Shown here piece by piece: positions 20,101-28,182 of a DNA stretch of 64,000 nucleotides. Every line of letters starts with the position of its first letter. The stretch's first letter is position 1. The translations under genes were made by a program, and so were the position numbers. The notes beneath the pieces are model-generated. The model searched no databases. It worked only from the letters and a program-made list of their open reading frames with translations, and was not told the origin of the DNA. Source of the stretch: Nannocystis exedens (GTDB lineage Bacteria > Myxococcota_A > Polyangia > Nannocystales > Nannocystaceae); contig NZ_NETK01000001.1 of NCBI RefSeq assembly GCF_002343915.1, positions 5,656,001 to 5,720,000 on the forward strand, given 5' to 3'.

Positions 20101-22145
20101 GCCACCCGAAGCTGCGCGGAGCTGTCCGTGCGGACAGGTTGTCGTTCAAGGGCCAGCCGGTCGGCGCCATGCGGGCCGAGCTCGAGTTCCGCGACGGGCT
20201 GGCGAAGGTCGCCGGGCACGGTCGGTTCGGCAAGAGGACGACCCTCGAGCTCGGGGGCCAGGTGCCGCTCGACGTCGACCTCCGCTCGGGCGAGTTCGCG
20301 TGGGCGACCGAGCGGCCGGGCAAGATCGACCTCGACATCCACAAGCTCGACCAGGACGCGCTCGAGCCGTTCAGCCCGCTGCCGCAGCAGGCGCTGGTGG
20401 CCCTGAACGTCCACGCGCACGCCGAGGTCGACGCCGAGCACGTGCGCGGCAAGGCGCTGGTGAGCGGCGAGATGGGCCACAAGGTGCTCGGCGGGCTGCC
20501 GATCAAGGTCCAGCTCGACGTCGACGACGCCAAGCAGGCGCTGCGCGGCAGCTTCGGCCGACGCACCGAGAAGGGCTCGCTGACGTTCGCGGTCGACACC
20601 TCCGCGTCGATCCCCGCGATCCGGGCCAAGCAGGCCAAACTGACCGATGCGCCGCTGCGCGGCGAGCTCAAGGCGCGCGCGACCGACCTCCGCTACCTCA
20701 GCGGCTTCTTCCCCGAGGCGATCTACGACTTCACCGGCTTCTTCACCAGCGAGATCACCGCCGGCGGCGTGCTCGGCAAGCCGAAGCTGCGCGGGACGGC
20801 GCGGCTGCAGAAGGGCGGCGTGACGGTGGTCGCGCTGCAGCAGCGGTTCCGCGACCTGAACTTCGAGGTCGTGGCCGACGGGCCCGAGGTCAAGCTCGCC
20901 AGCCTCACGGCCACCAGCGGCGAGGGCCGGCTCAAGGGCTCCGGCGGGGTGACCTTCGCCAGCGGCGGCAAGCTCGACGCCGAAGCCGAGCTCAGCCTGA
21001 GCAAGTTCCCCGTGGTCCGCCCGGGCCTGCCGCAGATGATCGTCGACACCCGCGTGCGCGCCGGCGTCAAGCGCAGCCCGGCCGGGCTCGGCGTGGCGAT
21101 CGACGTCCACGGCGCCGAGGTGTGGGTGTCGGATCTGACCACGCGCGCCCCCGACCCGCTGCCCGAGAACGAGCACGTCAAGATCGTCACCGGGCCGCTG
21201 CCGAAGCTGCAGGCGGCCGTCGGCAGCCAGGCCGCGGCGGCCAGCGACAGGGAGCCGCCGGTGGTGCTCGCCGAGGAGCGGACGCTCCCGCCGACGAAGG
21301 CCCCGCCCTCGACGGAGATCGAGCGCAGCCAGCTCGACCTCGAGGTGCGGCTGAAGGCGCCGGTCCACATCAAGGGGCCGTCGATGGACATGAACTGGAG
21401 CGGCGCGCTGGCGCTGCACCGCAAGGGCGAGGAGGCCGAGGTGACCGGCGGGTTCCGCTCGGACCGCGGCCGCTTCGAGCTGCTCGGCAACCGCTTCACC
21501 ATCGACCAGGGCCGCGTGTTCCTGCCCGAGGACGCCTCGACGGTCGACCCGTACCTCGACCTGACCGCCGACACGACCACGCCGCAGGCCGAGGTCACGG
21601 TGGCGATCCGCGGCCGCCTCAGCCGGCCCGAGCTGAAGCTGCGCTCGCGCCCGTCGCTGGCCGAGGGGCAGATCTTCGCGCTGCTGCTCACCGGCACCGC
21701 CGACACGCAGGAGAGCGACCCGAAGAAGACGCAGGCCAGCGCCGCCGGCCTGCTCGTCAACTTCAGCAACCCGACGCTGTCGCGCTTCGCCGACCAGAAG
21801 CTCGGCATCGACCGCATCAAGTTCGGCTTCGCCGACGACGTGACGCAGCCGGTGCTCAGCGTCGGCAAGCACCTGACGAAGAAGATCTACGCCGAGACGA
21901 CCTATCACCACAACGCGCCGGCGCGGACCAACCGCATCGAGGGCTCGGTCGAGTACCGCTTCAAGCCGCGGTGGTCGGTGGAGACGTTCTTCGGCGACGC
22001 CGCGGTCGGCGGCCTCGACCTGTTCTGGCGCCGCAGCTTCGGCCGCACCGGCACGGAGGGCAAGCTCGGCCCGGTGCCGCCGCGCGACCCGGCGCCGACG
22101 CCGACGCCGACGAAGCAGACGGCGAAGGCCGGGACGGGCCGCTGA
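17139..22145 (+). CDS. tamB: TamB (DUF490) translocation/assembly protein
   Basis: A 1668-residue periplasm-spanning protein. One N-terminal membrane anchor (about 11-33) is followed by a long run of beta-strand repeats expected to form the taco/beta-helix groove that shuttles phospholipid or outer-membrane protein between membranes. The TamB C-terminal domain is clear: RGRFELLGNRFTIDQGRVFL, then SVEYRFKPRWSVETFFG and GGLDLFWRRSFG. It lies 23 bp after the Omp85 partner, forming the Tam pair. At least seven dispersed palindromes sit inside its coding sequence, all keeping the frame. A Pro/Thr tail ends the protein. Confidence 0.94.
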   Translation: MTRIGKIARTTLKGLAIFLSIVVGAVVVILTTNVGLRLALRVGLPIYNDKIAGSVAIEAAEGSLLGSFTLRGVTLSDREGRALITADAIAVDWSPLALLGRDLAVDSLLLERPRVYLPGLGGSFADIAPPGDDTPKDMSEPPGPNLPLGIAAALHLRDAAVYFADGAPIVEAVDLDLRARGIGRAAEAEVLAGRGRLLGSREIEELALRARWGSPVAAVEGLRVVADAASLEIPEAQLDVRSWRMIVDVEARAALGLLAEYLPPGSLEKLKTPAGTLELAVAAEGVPEDMSAEVRLALAPNLALRLAGAGAWRGTPEADITVAADVDLAPWTQARLGRVRPTLELHARQMPSERLALAGGLGCPECERLGGVSLDVDGVIDPAGKNLSLEAALDAAGIGALVDVTAVGGALREIDWRLAVVDVARAAAVGRQFARVPELDGTLTGRGTCVGPDLRCAGALELRRVDAPGVAIEQARVDLDVLQGMSGGTVAVAVEALRAGGQTVERGEVRVDVEKLAPGPVAPPVPAALPPLLARVRAGALGPGARVELDVSVRTGQELRADLDMLKAELAGFHAELEQPARAVLSGTKLQVEDLALQIAGGRLAAAGVVDADGPSDLKIDLTGLALARLRPLVPKLRPAGLASAHVRVHGRPEAPSIAADVRIAGAGLKGGRFGDLAVAARLADGRAEVDAALRGPLARELELRAEAPVHVNMSQRTGSIGQAYTKVELRAQDLRLDRLQPWVKRPEIAGKVDGMVLFEAHTSEGPLASPRVVTEWRAEDLVIAGAPVGDVMVSVTHRGEWLQGDVDLHRSGGRAQVHVQVPIELDPLRGHFAWHRERQHRVLVQLDDIDVADQLDSLAPGHDAAGKLTLRAEMTGPVSKPELQAELRGEGLMHRRIALGSLSLQATMRDGGTAVDLSGGGGQIGRFQVRALAPVALDDSGVRWRRDGWYALTLDLRELELAPLEPLLGLNLGGRITGGITFDGAGRHPKLRGAVRADRLSFKGQPVGAMRAELEFRDGLAKVAGHGRFGKRTTLELGGQVPLDVDLRSGEFAWATERPGKIDLDIHKLDQDALEPFSPLPQQALVALNVHAHAEVDAEHVRGKALVSGEMGHKVLGGLPIKVQLDVDDAKQALRGSFGRRTEKGSLTFAVDTSASIPAIRAKQAKLTDAPLRGELKARATDLRYLSGFFPEAIYDFTGFFTSEITAGGVLGKPKLRGTARLQKGGVTVVALQQRFRDLNFEVVADGPEVKLASLTATSGEGRLKGSGGVTFASGGKLDAEAELSLSKFPVVRPGLPQMIVDTRVRAGVKRSPAGLGVAIDVHGAEVWVSDLTTRAPDPLPENEHVKIVTGPLPKLQAAVGSQAAAASDREPPVVLAEERTLPPTKAPPSTEIERSQLDLEVRLKAPVHIKGPSMDMNWSGALALHRKGEEAEVTGGFRSDRGRFELLGNRFTIDQGRVFLPEDASTVDPYLDLTADTTTPQAEVTVAIRGRLSRPELKLRSRPSLAEGQIFALLLTGTADTQESDPKKTQASAAGLLVNFSNPTLSRFADQKLGIDRIKFGFADDVTQPVLSVGKHLTKKIYAETTYHHNAPARTNRIEGSVEYRFKPRWSVETFFGDAAVGGLDLFWRRSFGRTGTEGKLGPVPPRDPAPTPTPTKQTAKAGTGR
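17548..20139. repeat. set of dispersed palindromes inside tamB
   Basis: Copies at 17548-17567 (ACATGTCC-GAAC-CGCCAGGT), 17990-18009 (AGGTGTCC-CCGA-GGACATGT), 18575-18594 and 18589-18608 (overlapping pair), 18787-18806 (ACGTGTCC-GTGC-GGACAGGT), 19276-19295 (ACATGTCG-CAAC-GGACAGGG) and 20120-20139 (AGCTGTCC-GTGC-GGACAGGT). The last and the 18787 copy have the same core but are read in different frames (VSVRTG versus AVRADR). Confidence 0.8.
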
Positions 22146-22189
22146 GGCCGCGAAAACGCGAGGCCGCGGCGACGCGCAGGCGCTGCGCC

Positions 22190-22209
22190 GTCTGCCCGCA
22201 AGGACAGGT
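22190..22209. repeat. palindrome copy 45 bp downstream of tamB
   Basis: GTCTGCCC-GCAA-GGACAGGT; it may fold at the 3' end of the tam transcript but has no T-run. Confidence 0.65.
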
Positions 22210-22385
22210 CGTGCATTGGCGAATTGCGATTGCGGTGGCCGCGCGGTGACTCGCGCGCTCGCCGCGTCGCCAGCCGCGCCCGGCTGGATCGTCCGCAGAT
22301 GCCGAAATAACGGCGTTTCGAGGGCGTAATCGAGTTCGCCCCGCGGGCAACAGCGATCAGAATCGAGGCAGGAGAAGAGAACGAA

Positions 22386-22589
22386 ATGCGAACGATGAAT
22401 CAGGATCAGGCGCAAGGGAAGTGGGACCAGCTCAAGGGCAAGGCCAAGCGGATCTGGGGCGAACTGACCGACGACGATTTCCTCAAGGCAGAGGGCTCGG
22501 CCGACAAGCTGTACGGCATCATTCAGGAGCGCTTCGGCGACGGAAAGGAGGCGATTCAACGCAAACTCGAGGACCTCCATCTGCCATAG
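22386..22589 (+). CDS. CsbD family stress protein
   Basis: A 67-residue hydrophilic protein with NQDQAQGKWDQLKGKAKRIWGELTDDDFLKAEG, the CsbD (UPF0337) signature, ending in a short helix with REKL-like KLEDLHLP. CsbD proteins are induced in general stress in many bacteria; the activity is unknown. A purine-rich site (ggag, 22370-22373) precedes; ATG 22395 (MNQDQ) is an alternative start. A strong terminator follows. Upstream bases are less GC-rich than the surroundings. Confidence 0.9.
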   Translation: MRTMNQDQAQGKWDQLKGKAKRIWGELTDDDFLKAEGSADKLYGIIQERFGDGKEAIQRKLEDLHLP

Positions 22590-22628
22590 CAACGAAGCGC
22601 CGGCGACGAGAGGTCGTCGGCTGAATCG

Positions 22629-22675
22629 CCGCGCCTGCCCCCTCGTGCAATCGGGGGCGGGCGCGGTCCTTTTTA
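22629..22675 (+). terminator. rho-independent terminator after CsbD
   Basis: A 14-bp stem, CCGCGCCTGCCCCC (22629-22642) with GGGGGCGGGCGCGG (22653-22666), with one G-U pair, a 10-nt loop and the tract tccttttt (22667-22674). Confidence 0.9.
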
Positions 22676-22787
22676 AGGCCTCTGCGGCCGCGGCGGGGCG
22701 CTGGGCTCGCTGCGCGGGGCAGGTGCGCGAATGGACCGACAGGGATTGATTGTGCATACTGAAATGATTAAACTGCGACGGTCGAGG

Positions 22788-22815
22788 TTGCCGTGCTGAT
22801 ATTTACGGCTATTTA
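22788..22815 (+). promoter_or_regulatory. candidate promoter of the DUF1328 gene
   Basis: TTGCCG (22788-22793) and TATTTA (22810-22815) are spaced by 16 bp in a strikingly AT-rich stretch (22741-22835). It lies just before the AGGAGG site at 22823, so the leader would be very short. Confidence 0.4.
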
Positions 22816-22835
22816 TATTGCAGGAGGAAAAAACA

Positions 22836-23012
22836 ATGCTTCGTTGGGCCGTCGTCTTCTTCATCATCTCGATCATCGCTGCGATCTTCGGCTTCGGCGG
22901 CGTCGCCAATGCCGCCTCCGACATCGCGCAGGTGCTGTTCTTCATCTTCATCGTGATCTTCGCGGTGATGCTGGTCGCCGGCCTCGTGGCGGGCAAGAGC
23001 ATCTCGGGCTGA
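22836..23012 (+). CDS. DUF1328 (YtjA/UPF0391) small membrane protein
   Basis: A 58-residue protein with two hydrophobic helices: MLRWAVVFFIISIIAAIFGFGGVANAASDIAQ is the DUF1328 signature, followed by VLFFIFIVIFAVMLVAGLVAG. The function is unknown; family members are often stress-induced and lie beside CsbD genes, as here. The ATG at 22836 has a perfect AGGAGG site 7 bp upstream, which settles the start over the in-frame ATG at 22818. Confidence 0.92.
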   Translation: MLRWAVVFFIISIIAAIFGFGGVANAASDIAQVLFFIFIVIFAVMLVAGLVAGKSISG

Positions 23013-23606
23013 CGCACCTCCGGGCGCGCGCTGTCCCGCCCGGGGCAGCCGCGCCGGAGGGCGTACCGCGGCCGCGGCGGGACGCGCCCCGGGGACGCGA
23101 GCGACGAGCTCGGCCGTGCCCGGTCGGCGAGGACCTTCGCGGCCCCGGTCTTCGGCGACAGCCGAGCTCAAGCGGCGCGCGCCGGCGACAGCCGAGCTCA
23201 AGCGGCGCGCCCGCGACGGACTCGCGCCCGCGGGGTTGGGTGCCCCGAGGATGACTCGAAGGACAGGCTGGTTGCGCGCCCGCGACGAACTCGCGCCCGG
23301 GCCCGGCCGCACCGCCAGATGTCTCGAAGGACAGACAAAACCCCGTGGCGCGCGCCCCGCGTGCTGCGAGGTCCACCGATCTGTCCCGTGCGCCATGTGC
23401 TCCGAGAGACATGTGCAGCCCTCGACGCATGTCGCCGTCGACCCGCAGACGCGGAAGTGGCGAGCGAGCGCACGGGTCACGAGCGCGCCGACGGGCCGCA
23501 CATGCAGGCCGGCAACTTCCCCGGTCGCCGCGCGCGTCGCTGCTCGGGCCGCTGTGGCCGGCACTTTGCGTTTGAGCGGCTCGGCCGTGTGTGGCACACG
23601 TGGCTG
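23013..23606. repeat. intergenic tandem repeats with embedded palindromes
   Basis: No gene seen in about 590 bp. A 30-bp unit (cggcgacagccgagctcaag...) is repeated at about 23153 and 23183. A longer unit of about 66 bp follows, starting gcgcgcccgcgacg near 23207 and 23273; each ends in a palindrome, 23249-23268 (GGATGACT-CGAA-GGACAGGC) and 23317-23336 (AGATGTCT-CGAA-GGACAGAC). Further copies lie at 23379-23414. Confidence 0.65.
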
Positions 23607-25538
23607 ATGCTGAAGCGGGAAGACTTGTTCAAGCTTGGGGTGACGGCGGCCGTGCTGCTGCCGGCGTGTGGTGACGACGGCGCGACGACGGCCGCGTCGG
23701 GGGCGACGAACGTGACGGGGTCGACGGAGGCGACGACGGTGCCGGGGACGACCGACACGCCGACCTCGACGACCGGCACGCCGACGACCTCGGTGGGCAC
23801 GACCGAGGGCACAGGCACCGCCAGCGCGAGCGAGGCGACGACGGACGCCTCGACGACGAACGCGAGCTCGGTGAGCACCACCGACGTCTCGACGACGACC
23901 ACGACCGACACCACCGGGCCGGTCTCCTCGACCTCGACGACCACGAGCGACACCGACACCACCGTCGGACCGTGCGTCTGCAACCCGGGCGACCTCAACG
24001 GCTGCGAGGGCGACCAGATCCTCGTGTGCAGCGACGACTGTCAGGGCTTCGAGCCGCAGCCGTGCCCGGTCAACGGTCAGACCTGCAAGAACGGCGCGTG
24101 CGGCTCCATGCTGTGCAACCCGGGTCAGGTCGTGTGCGAGGGCCTCGACGCCGAGAAGACCTGCAACGCCAACGGCGACGGCTACGACCCGCCGGTCGCG
24201 TGCAGCGCGACCCAGCAGTGCGACTTCGGCGGCTGTACCGAGCTGTGCGACCTCGTGCAGTCGAGCCCGAGCTCGATCGGCTGCTCGTTCCTCGGCCACA
24301 AGATGGACAACTTCAACGACGGGCAGGCGGACTCGCTGATCGTCGGCAACACCCACCCGACCAAGACCGCGCAGGTCCAGCTCTACTTCGTGCCGAACGG
24401 GACCAACGTCGAGCAGCCCCAGGGCGCGCCGATCAACCTCGCGCCGGGCATGACCTACACGTACACGATGAACAACGCCGCGCTCGACAAGAAGTCCGAG
24501 CTGCGCAAGGGCGGGGTCTACCGCGTCAACAGCAACATCCCGATCATCGCCTACCTGCACTCGCCGCTCGGCCAGCAGGCCACCAACGACGCGTCGATGC
24601 TGCTGCCCGAGTACGCGCTGCGCCAGAACTACATCGTGGCCTCGTGGAAGGACACGCACAACCAGTACCCCAGCTACTTCACCGTGATCGCGCTGCAGGA
24701 CGGCACGACCGTCAAGTGGACCCCGCCGCAGAACACGCTGGCCGGCGCCGGCGTGCCGGCGGTCAACGCCGGGGCGACCGGGCAGGTGGCGATGAACCGC
24801 TTCGACACCCTGCAGGTCCGTGGCCCGCAGACGGGCAGCGACGTGTCGGGCACCTTCATCGAGGCCGACAAGCCGATCTGGGTGGTCGGCGCGGTCGAGT
24901 GCGTCAACATCCCGACGGTCGCGGTCACGTACTGCGACCACATCGAGGAGCAGATGCTGCCGCTCGATTACTGGGGCAAGACCTACGTCGGCGCCCACTC
25001 GCCCAAGCGCGGCAACGAGAAGCACTACTGGCGCGTGTTCGCCGGTGAGGACAACACCACGGTCACCACCGAGCCGGTCCAGCCGGGGACGCCCTTCACC
25101 CTCAACAAGGGCCAGTACAAGGACCTGGTGACCCCGAACAACACCAGCTTCATGTTCTCGGGCGACAAGCCGTTCCTGCCGGTCCAGTACCTCGAGGGCC
25201 AGGACGGCGGCGCCGGCACCGGCGACCCCGCGATGTACCAGATGATCCCGGTCGAGCAGTTCCTCGACCGCTACGCGTTCGCCACCGGCACCGGCTACAC
25301 CGCCGACTACGTCCAGGTCATCCGCGTCAAGGGCGGCGCCGACGTCAAGGTCGACGGCGTCACCGTCGGCGGCTACTACAGCGTCGGCGACTACGAGGTG
25401 GCCGACTGGAAGATCAACCAGGGCGGCCACCTCGCCGAGAGCACCGAGCCGTTCGGCATCGTCAGCGTCGGCTACACCGGCGTGACGTCCTACGCCTACC
25501 CCGGCGGCATGCGGCTCAAGATCATCAACCCGCAGTGA
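23607..25538 (+). CDS. IgGFc-binding-domain surface lipoprotein
   Basis: A 643-residue exported protein. Signal peptide MLKREDLFKLGVTAAVLLPACGDDG with a lipobox is followed by about 110 residues of Thr/Ser-rich linker, a Cys-rich segment (VCNPGDLNGCEGDQ ... CDDCQGF, about 125-215), then a beta-rich domain from about 225 to the end with features of the 'IgGFc-binding protein N-terminal' family: DSLIVGNTHPTKTAQVQLYF, IPIIAYLHSPLG, WVVGAVECVNIPTVAVTYCDHIEEQMLPLDYWG and QMIPVEQFLDRYAFATGTGY. Myxobacteria carry many such lipoproteins; the ligand is unknown. The start is fixed by the signal peptide. Confidence 0.85.
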   Translation: MLKREDLFKLGVTAAVLLPACGDDGATTAASGATNVTGSTEATTVPGTTDTPTSTTGTPTTSVGTTEGTGTASASEATTDASTTNASSVSTTDVSTTTTTDTTGPVSSTSTTTSDTDTTVGPCVCNPGDLNGCEGDQILVCSDDCQGFEPQPCPVNGQTCKNGACGSMLCNPGQVVCEGLDAEKTCNANGDGYDPPVACSATQQCDFGGCTELCDLVQSSPSSIGCSFLGHKMDNFNDGQADSLIVGNTHPTKTAQVQLYFVPNGTNVEQPQGAPINLAPGMTYTYTMNNAALDKKSELRKGGVYRVNSNIPIIAYLHSPLGQQATNDASMLLPEYALRQNYIVASWKDTHNQYPSYFTVIALQDGTTVKWTPPQNTLAGAGVPAVNAGATGQVAMNRFDTLQVRGPQTGSDVSGTFIEADKPIWVVGAVECVNIPTVAVTYCDHIEEQMLPLDYWGKTYVGAHSPKRGNEKHYWRVFAGEDNTTVTTEPVQPGTPFTLNKGQYKDLVTPNNTSFMFSGDKPFLPVQYLEGQDGGAGTGDPAMYQMIPVEQFLDRYAFATGTGYTADYVQVIRVKGGADVKVDGVTVGGYYSVGDYEVADWKINQGGHLAESTEPFGIVSVGYTGVTSYAYPGGMRLKIINPQ

Positions 25539-25577
25539 GCGCACGTCCGGGAGGGCACGACTCTCCGGACATGAGAC

Positions 25578-25607
25578 AAGGGACATGCTCGCCAGGGCAT
25601 GTCCCTT
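25578..25607. terminator. bidirectional hairpin between convergent genes
   Basis: A perfect 11-bp stem, AAGGGACATGC (25578-25588) with GCATGTCCCTT (25597-25607), and an 8-nt loop, made from palindrome-family arms. It lies between the IgGFc lipoprotein (plus) and the first antiporter (minus). T-runs are weak. Confidence 0.7.
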
Positions 25608-25626
25608 CGTTCATGCGCTCGCCGCG

Positions 25627-27903
25627 TCAGCCGGCGCTGAGCAGGACGACCGGGCAGGGCGCGTTCTTCAGCATGTTCTCGACCCGGTGGCCGAAGAAGG
25701 CGCGGGCCGAGACGGCGCGCAGGCTGCTGCCGATGACCAGGAGGTCGTAGCCGCCCTGCTCGGCGACGCGGACGATGTCCTCTTCGGGCCTGGCGCCCTC
25801 CATGACGACGGTCTCGACGCTGGCGCCGAACTTCTTGGCCCGCTCGGCCTCGCGAGCGACGATCTGCGCGCCGATCTCGTGCGGCCGCGCGGTGTCGACG
25901 TCGTTCGAGCCGGTGCGCGAGATGTGGACGATCGTGACCTCGGCCCGGGTGCTGACCGCGAGCACGGCGGCCAGCTCGACCGCGTTCTTGCTGTACTCGG
26001 TGCCGACGGTCGGCACGAGGATCTTCTTCGGCGACCACACGCGGTACAGCGGCGGCTTCTCGCCCTTGGCGATCTTGGGCGCCGGCTCGCGCACGATCAG
26101 GGTCGGGCACGGCGACTTGTGGATGATGCGGTCGGCGACCGGCCCGAACAGCGCTTCGGTGCTGCGCTGGGTCTCGCCGAGCACCAGCAGCTCGTAGTCG
26201 CGCGCGGCCTCGGCCAGCACCTGCTCGGCCGGGTCGGCGTCGGTGATCAGCTTGAGCTCGGGCCGCGAACCCTTGAGCAGCCGCAGCGGCCGGCCGATCC
26301 GCTCGAGCGCCTTGGCGCCGGTGGCGTGGTAGCGCCGCACGCGACGCGCCAGGCCGCGCCACCACGGGGTCTTCACGGCCTGCGGGCGGGCGTAGACGGC
26401 GGTGACCTCGATCGGCTGCTCGTGGCTGAGGTAGCCGAGGATCTGCGCCGGCAAGTCGACGCTGTGGGCGTTGCGGCTGACCATGAGGACGCGCCGCACC
26501 TGGCGGATGAAGCTGCTGGCCGCCAGCGCCTCCATCTCGAGCCGCTTGGCCTCGCTCTCGCCCATCTTGACCTTCGAGAGGGTCCAGCGCAGGAGCGGCG
26601 GGGCCATCAGCGAGGTGGCGATCGCGACCATGACGACGATCGAATACATCTCGACGCTGAGCACGCCGAGGCTGAGGCCGATGGTTGCGACGATGATCTC
26701 CATGGCGCCGCGGGCGTTCATGCCCGAGCCGAGCGCGAGCCGCTCCCAGTGGGAGATCCCGCAGACCCAGGCGCCGAGGTAGCAGCCGACGAACTTGCCG
26801 AAGCAGGCGATGCCGAGCACGATCGCGCCGACGGTGGCGACGTCCGGGTCGGCGAGGCGCATGAGGTCGACCTTGACGCCGGCCGAGGCGAAGAAGATCG
26901 GGGCGAGGAAGCTGGCCGTGACGAGCTCGAGCGTGTGCCCGACCTCGTGGCGGAACCGCGGCGCCTGACCGGCGAGGATGCCGACGGTGAAGGCGCCCAG
27001 CACGGCCTCGATACCCATCTCGTGGGTCAAGGCGGCGGTCGCGAACGCGATCGCCAGCACCAGCGACATCTGCGAGCCGGCCCCGCCGAACCGCTTGTCG
27101 ACGGTGGCCATGACCCGGGCGATCAGCGGCGCCCCCAGGGTGAAGGCGAACAGCATGAACACCACCGCGCCGCCGACCGACTTCAGCGCGGTGACGACGT
27201 CGACCACGCCGGTCTTGGCCAGGCCGGCGACCACGGCGAGCAAGATCCACCCGATCGTGTCGTCGGTCATCGCCGCCGCCAGGATCAGCTGACCGATGTC
27301 GCGCCGGATCAGCTTGAGGTCCATCAGCACCTTGGCGATCACTGGCACCGCCGAGATGCTCATCGCCACCGCCATGAACAGGCTGAACACCAGCCGCGCG
27401 TCAGGGTTGGCGAGGTAGGCCTCCGGCAACATCTCGCCGAGGGCGAAGCCGGTGGCGAACGGGACGAGGATGCCGCCGGCCGAGATCATCAGCGCCGTCT
27501 TGCCCCGCCGCTTGATCAGGCCGAGGTCGGTCTCGAGGCCGGTGCAGATCAGCAGGAAGAGCACGCCGATCCACGAGATCGCGGCCAGCAGGTCGGCCAG
27601 GTGCTGGTCCTTCGGGAACAGGGCGTGCTGCGCCTCGGGCCAGACGACGCCGAGGATCGAGGGGCCGAGCACGACGCCCGCCATCAGCTCGCCGACCACC
27701 GGCGGCTGCTTCAGCTTGCGCATGATCTCGCCGAGGAAGCGCGCCATCGCCAGCAGCACGGCGATCTGCACGAGCAGCATCAGCACCGCGTGGTGTGCGA
27801 GGCCCTTGATGACGGCGGTCGGCGCCTCGGCGGCTGCCTCGCTCAGGGTCGCGAACAAGGAGGTGAGGTCGGACGAGGACGCGAGGGTGGCGCAGAAGGA
27901 CAT
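25627..27903 (-). CDS. CPA2 cation:proton antiporter with tandem UspA domains (paralogue 1)
   Basis: A 758-residue protein. The first 430 or so residues form a 12-13-helix Na+/K+:H+ antiporter (PVVGELMAGVVLGPSILG, SAVPVIAKVLMDLKLI, AAAMTDDTIGWIL with the ion-binding DD pair, GMNARGAMEIIVATIG). Two universal-stress-protein folds follow, about 450-615 (ending HKSPCPTLIVREP) and 625-758 (KKILVPTVGTEYSKNA ... FFGHRVENMLKNAPCPVVLLSAG). The ATG at 27903 is taken; two GTGs lie just upstream. The gene is monocistronic. A close paralogue lies at 32524; their last 127 residues are about 88% identical by eye. Confidence 0.93.
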   Translation of the reverse strand: MSFCATLASSSDLTSLFATLSEAAAEAPTAVIKGLAHHAVLMLLVQIAVLLAMARFLGEIMRKLKQPPVVGELMAGVVLGPSILGVVWPEAQHALFPKDQHLADLLAAISWIGVLFLLICTGLETDLGLIKRRGKTALMISAGGILVPFATGFALGEMLPEAYLANPDARLVFSLFMAVAMSISAVPVIAKVLMDLKLIRRDIGQLILAAAMTDDTIGWILLAVVAGLAKTGVVDVVTALKSVGGAVVFMLFAFTLGAPLIARVMATVDKRFGGAGSQMSLVLAIAFATAALTHEMGIEAVLGAFTVGILAGQAPRFRHEVGHTLELVTASFLAPIFFASAGVKVDLMRLADPDVATVGAIVLGIACFGKFVGCYLGAWVCGISHWERLALGSGMNARGAMEIIVATIGLSLGVLSVEMYSIVVMVAIATSLMAPPLLRWTLSKVKMGESEAKRLEMEALAASSFIRQVRRVLMVSRNAHSVDLPAQILGYLSHEQPIEVTAVYARPQAVKTPWWRGLARRVRRYHATGAKALERIGRPLRLLKGSRPELKLITDADPAEQVLAEAARDYELLVLGETQRSTEALFGPVADRIIHKSPCPTLIVREPAPKIAKGEKPPLYRVWSPKKILVPTVGTEYSKNAVELAAVLAVSTRAEVTIVHISRTGSNDVDTARPHEIGAQIVAREAERAKKFGASVETVVMEGARPEEDIVRVAEQGGYDLLVIGSSLRAVSARAFFGHRVENMLKNAPCPVVLLSAG

Positions 27904-28182
27904 GGTCACGGTCACAGGTCCCTTGGGTCCGCTCAGGACGCGTCCGGGAGGGTCGATGCCGCGTGGGTCCCCGGCGAGACCAGTCGCGACGGCGATTCTT
28001 GCCCTTTCGGTGTATCACGAAGAGGTCTTCGTGGAGCGCTCCACCGCGGCGCTATTTCGAGCCGGGCCCGGTCGCCCCCGAGGCCGGCGGCGGCGGGCCA
28101 GGTGATCCGAAGGTCTAAAAAGAGGGTGCCGAGTCGGCGACGGGGGAGCGAGACCACTTCGTACCGGCCACGGGCCGGAGGT

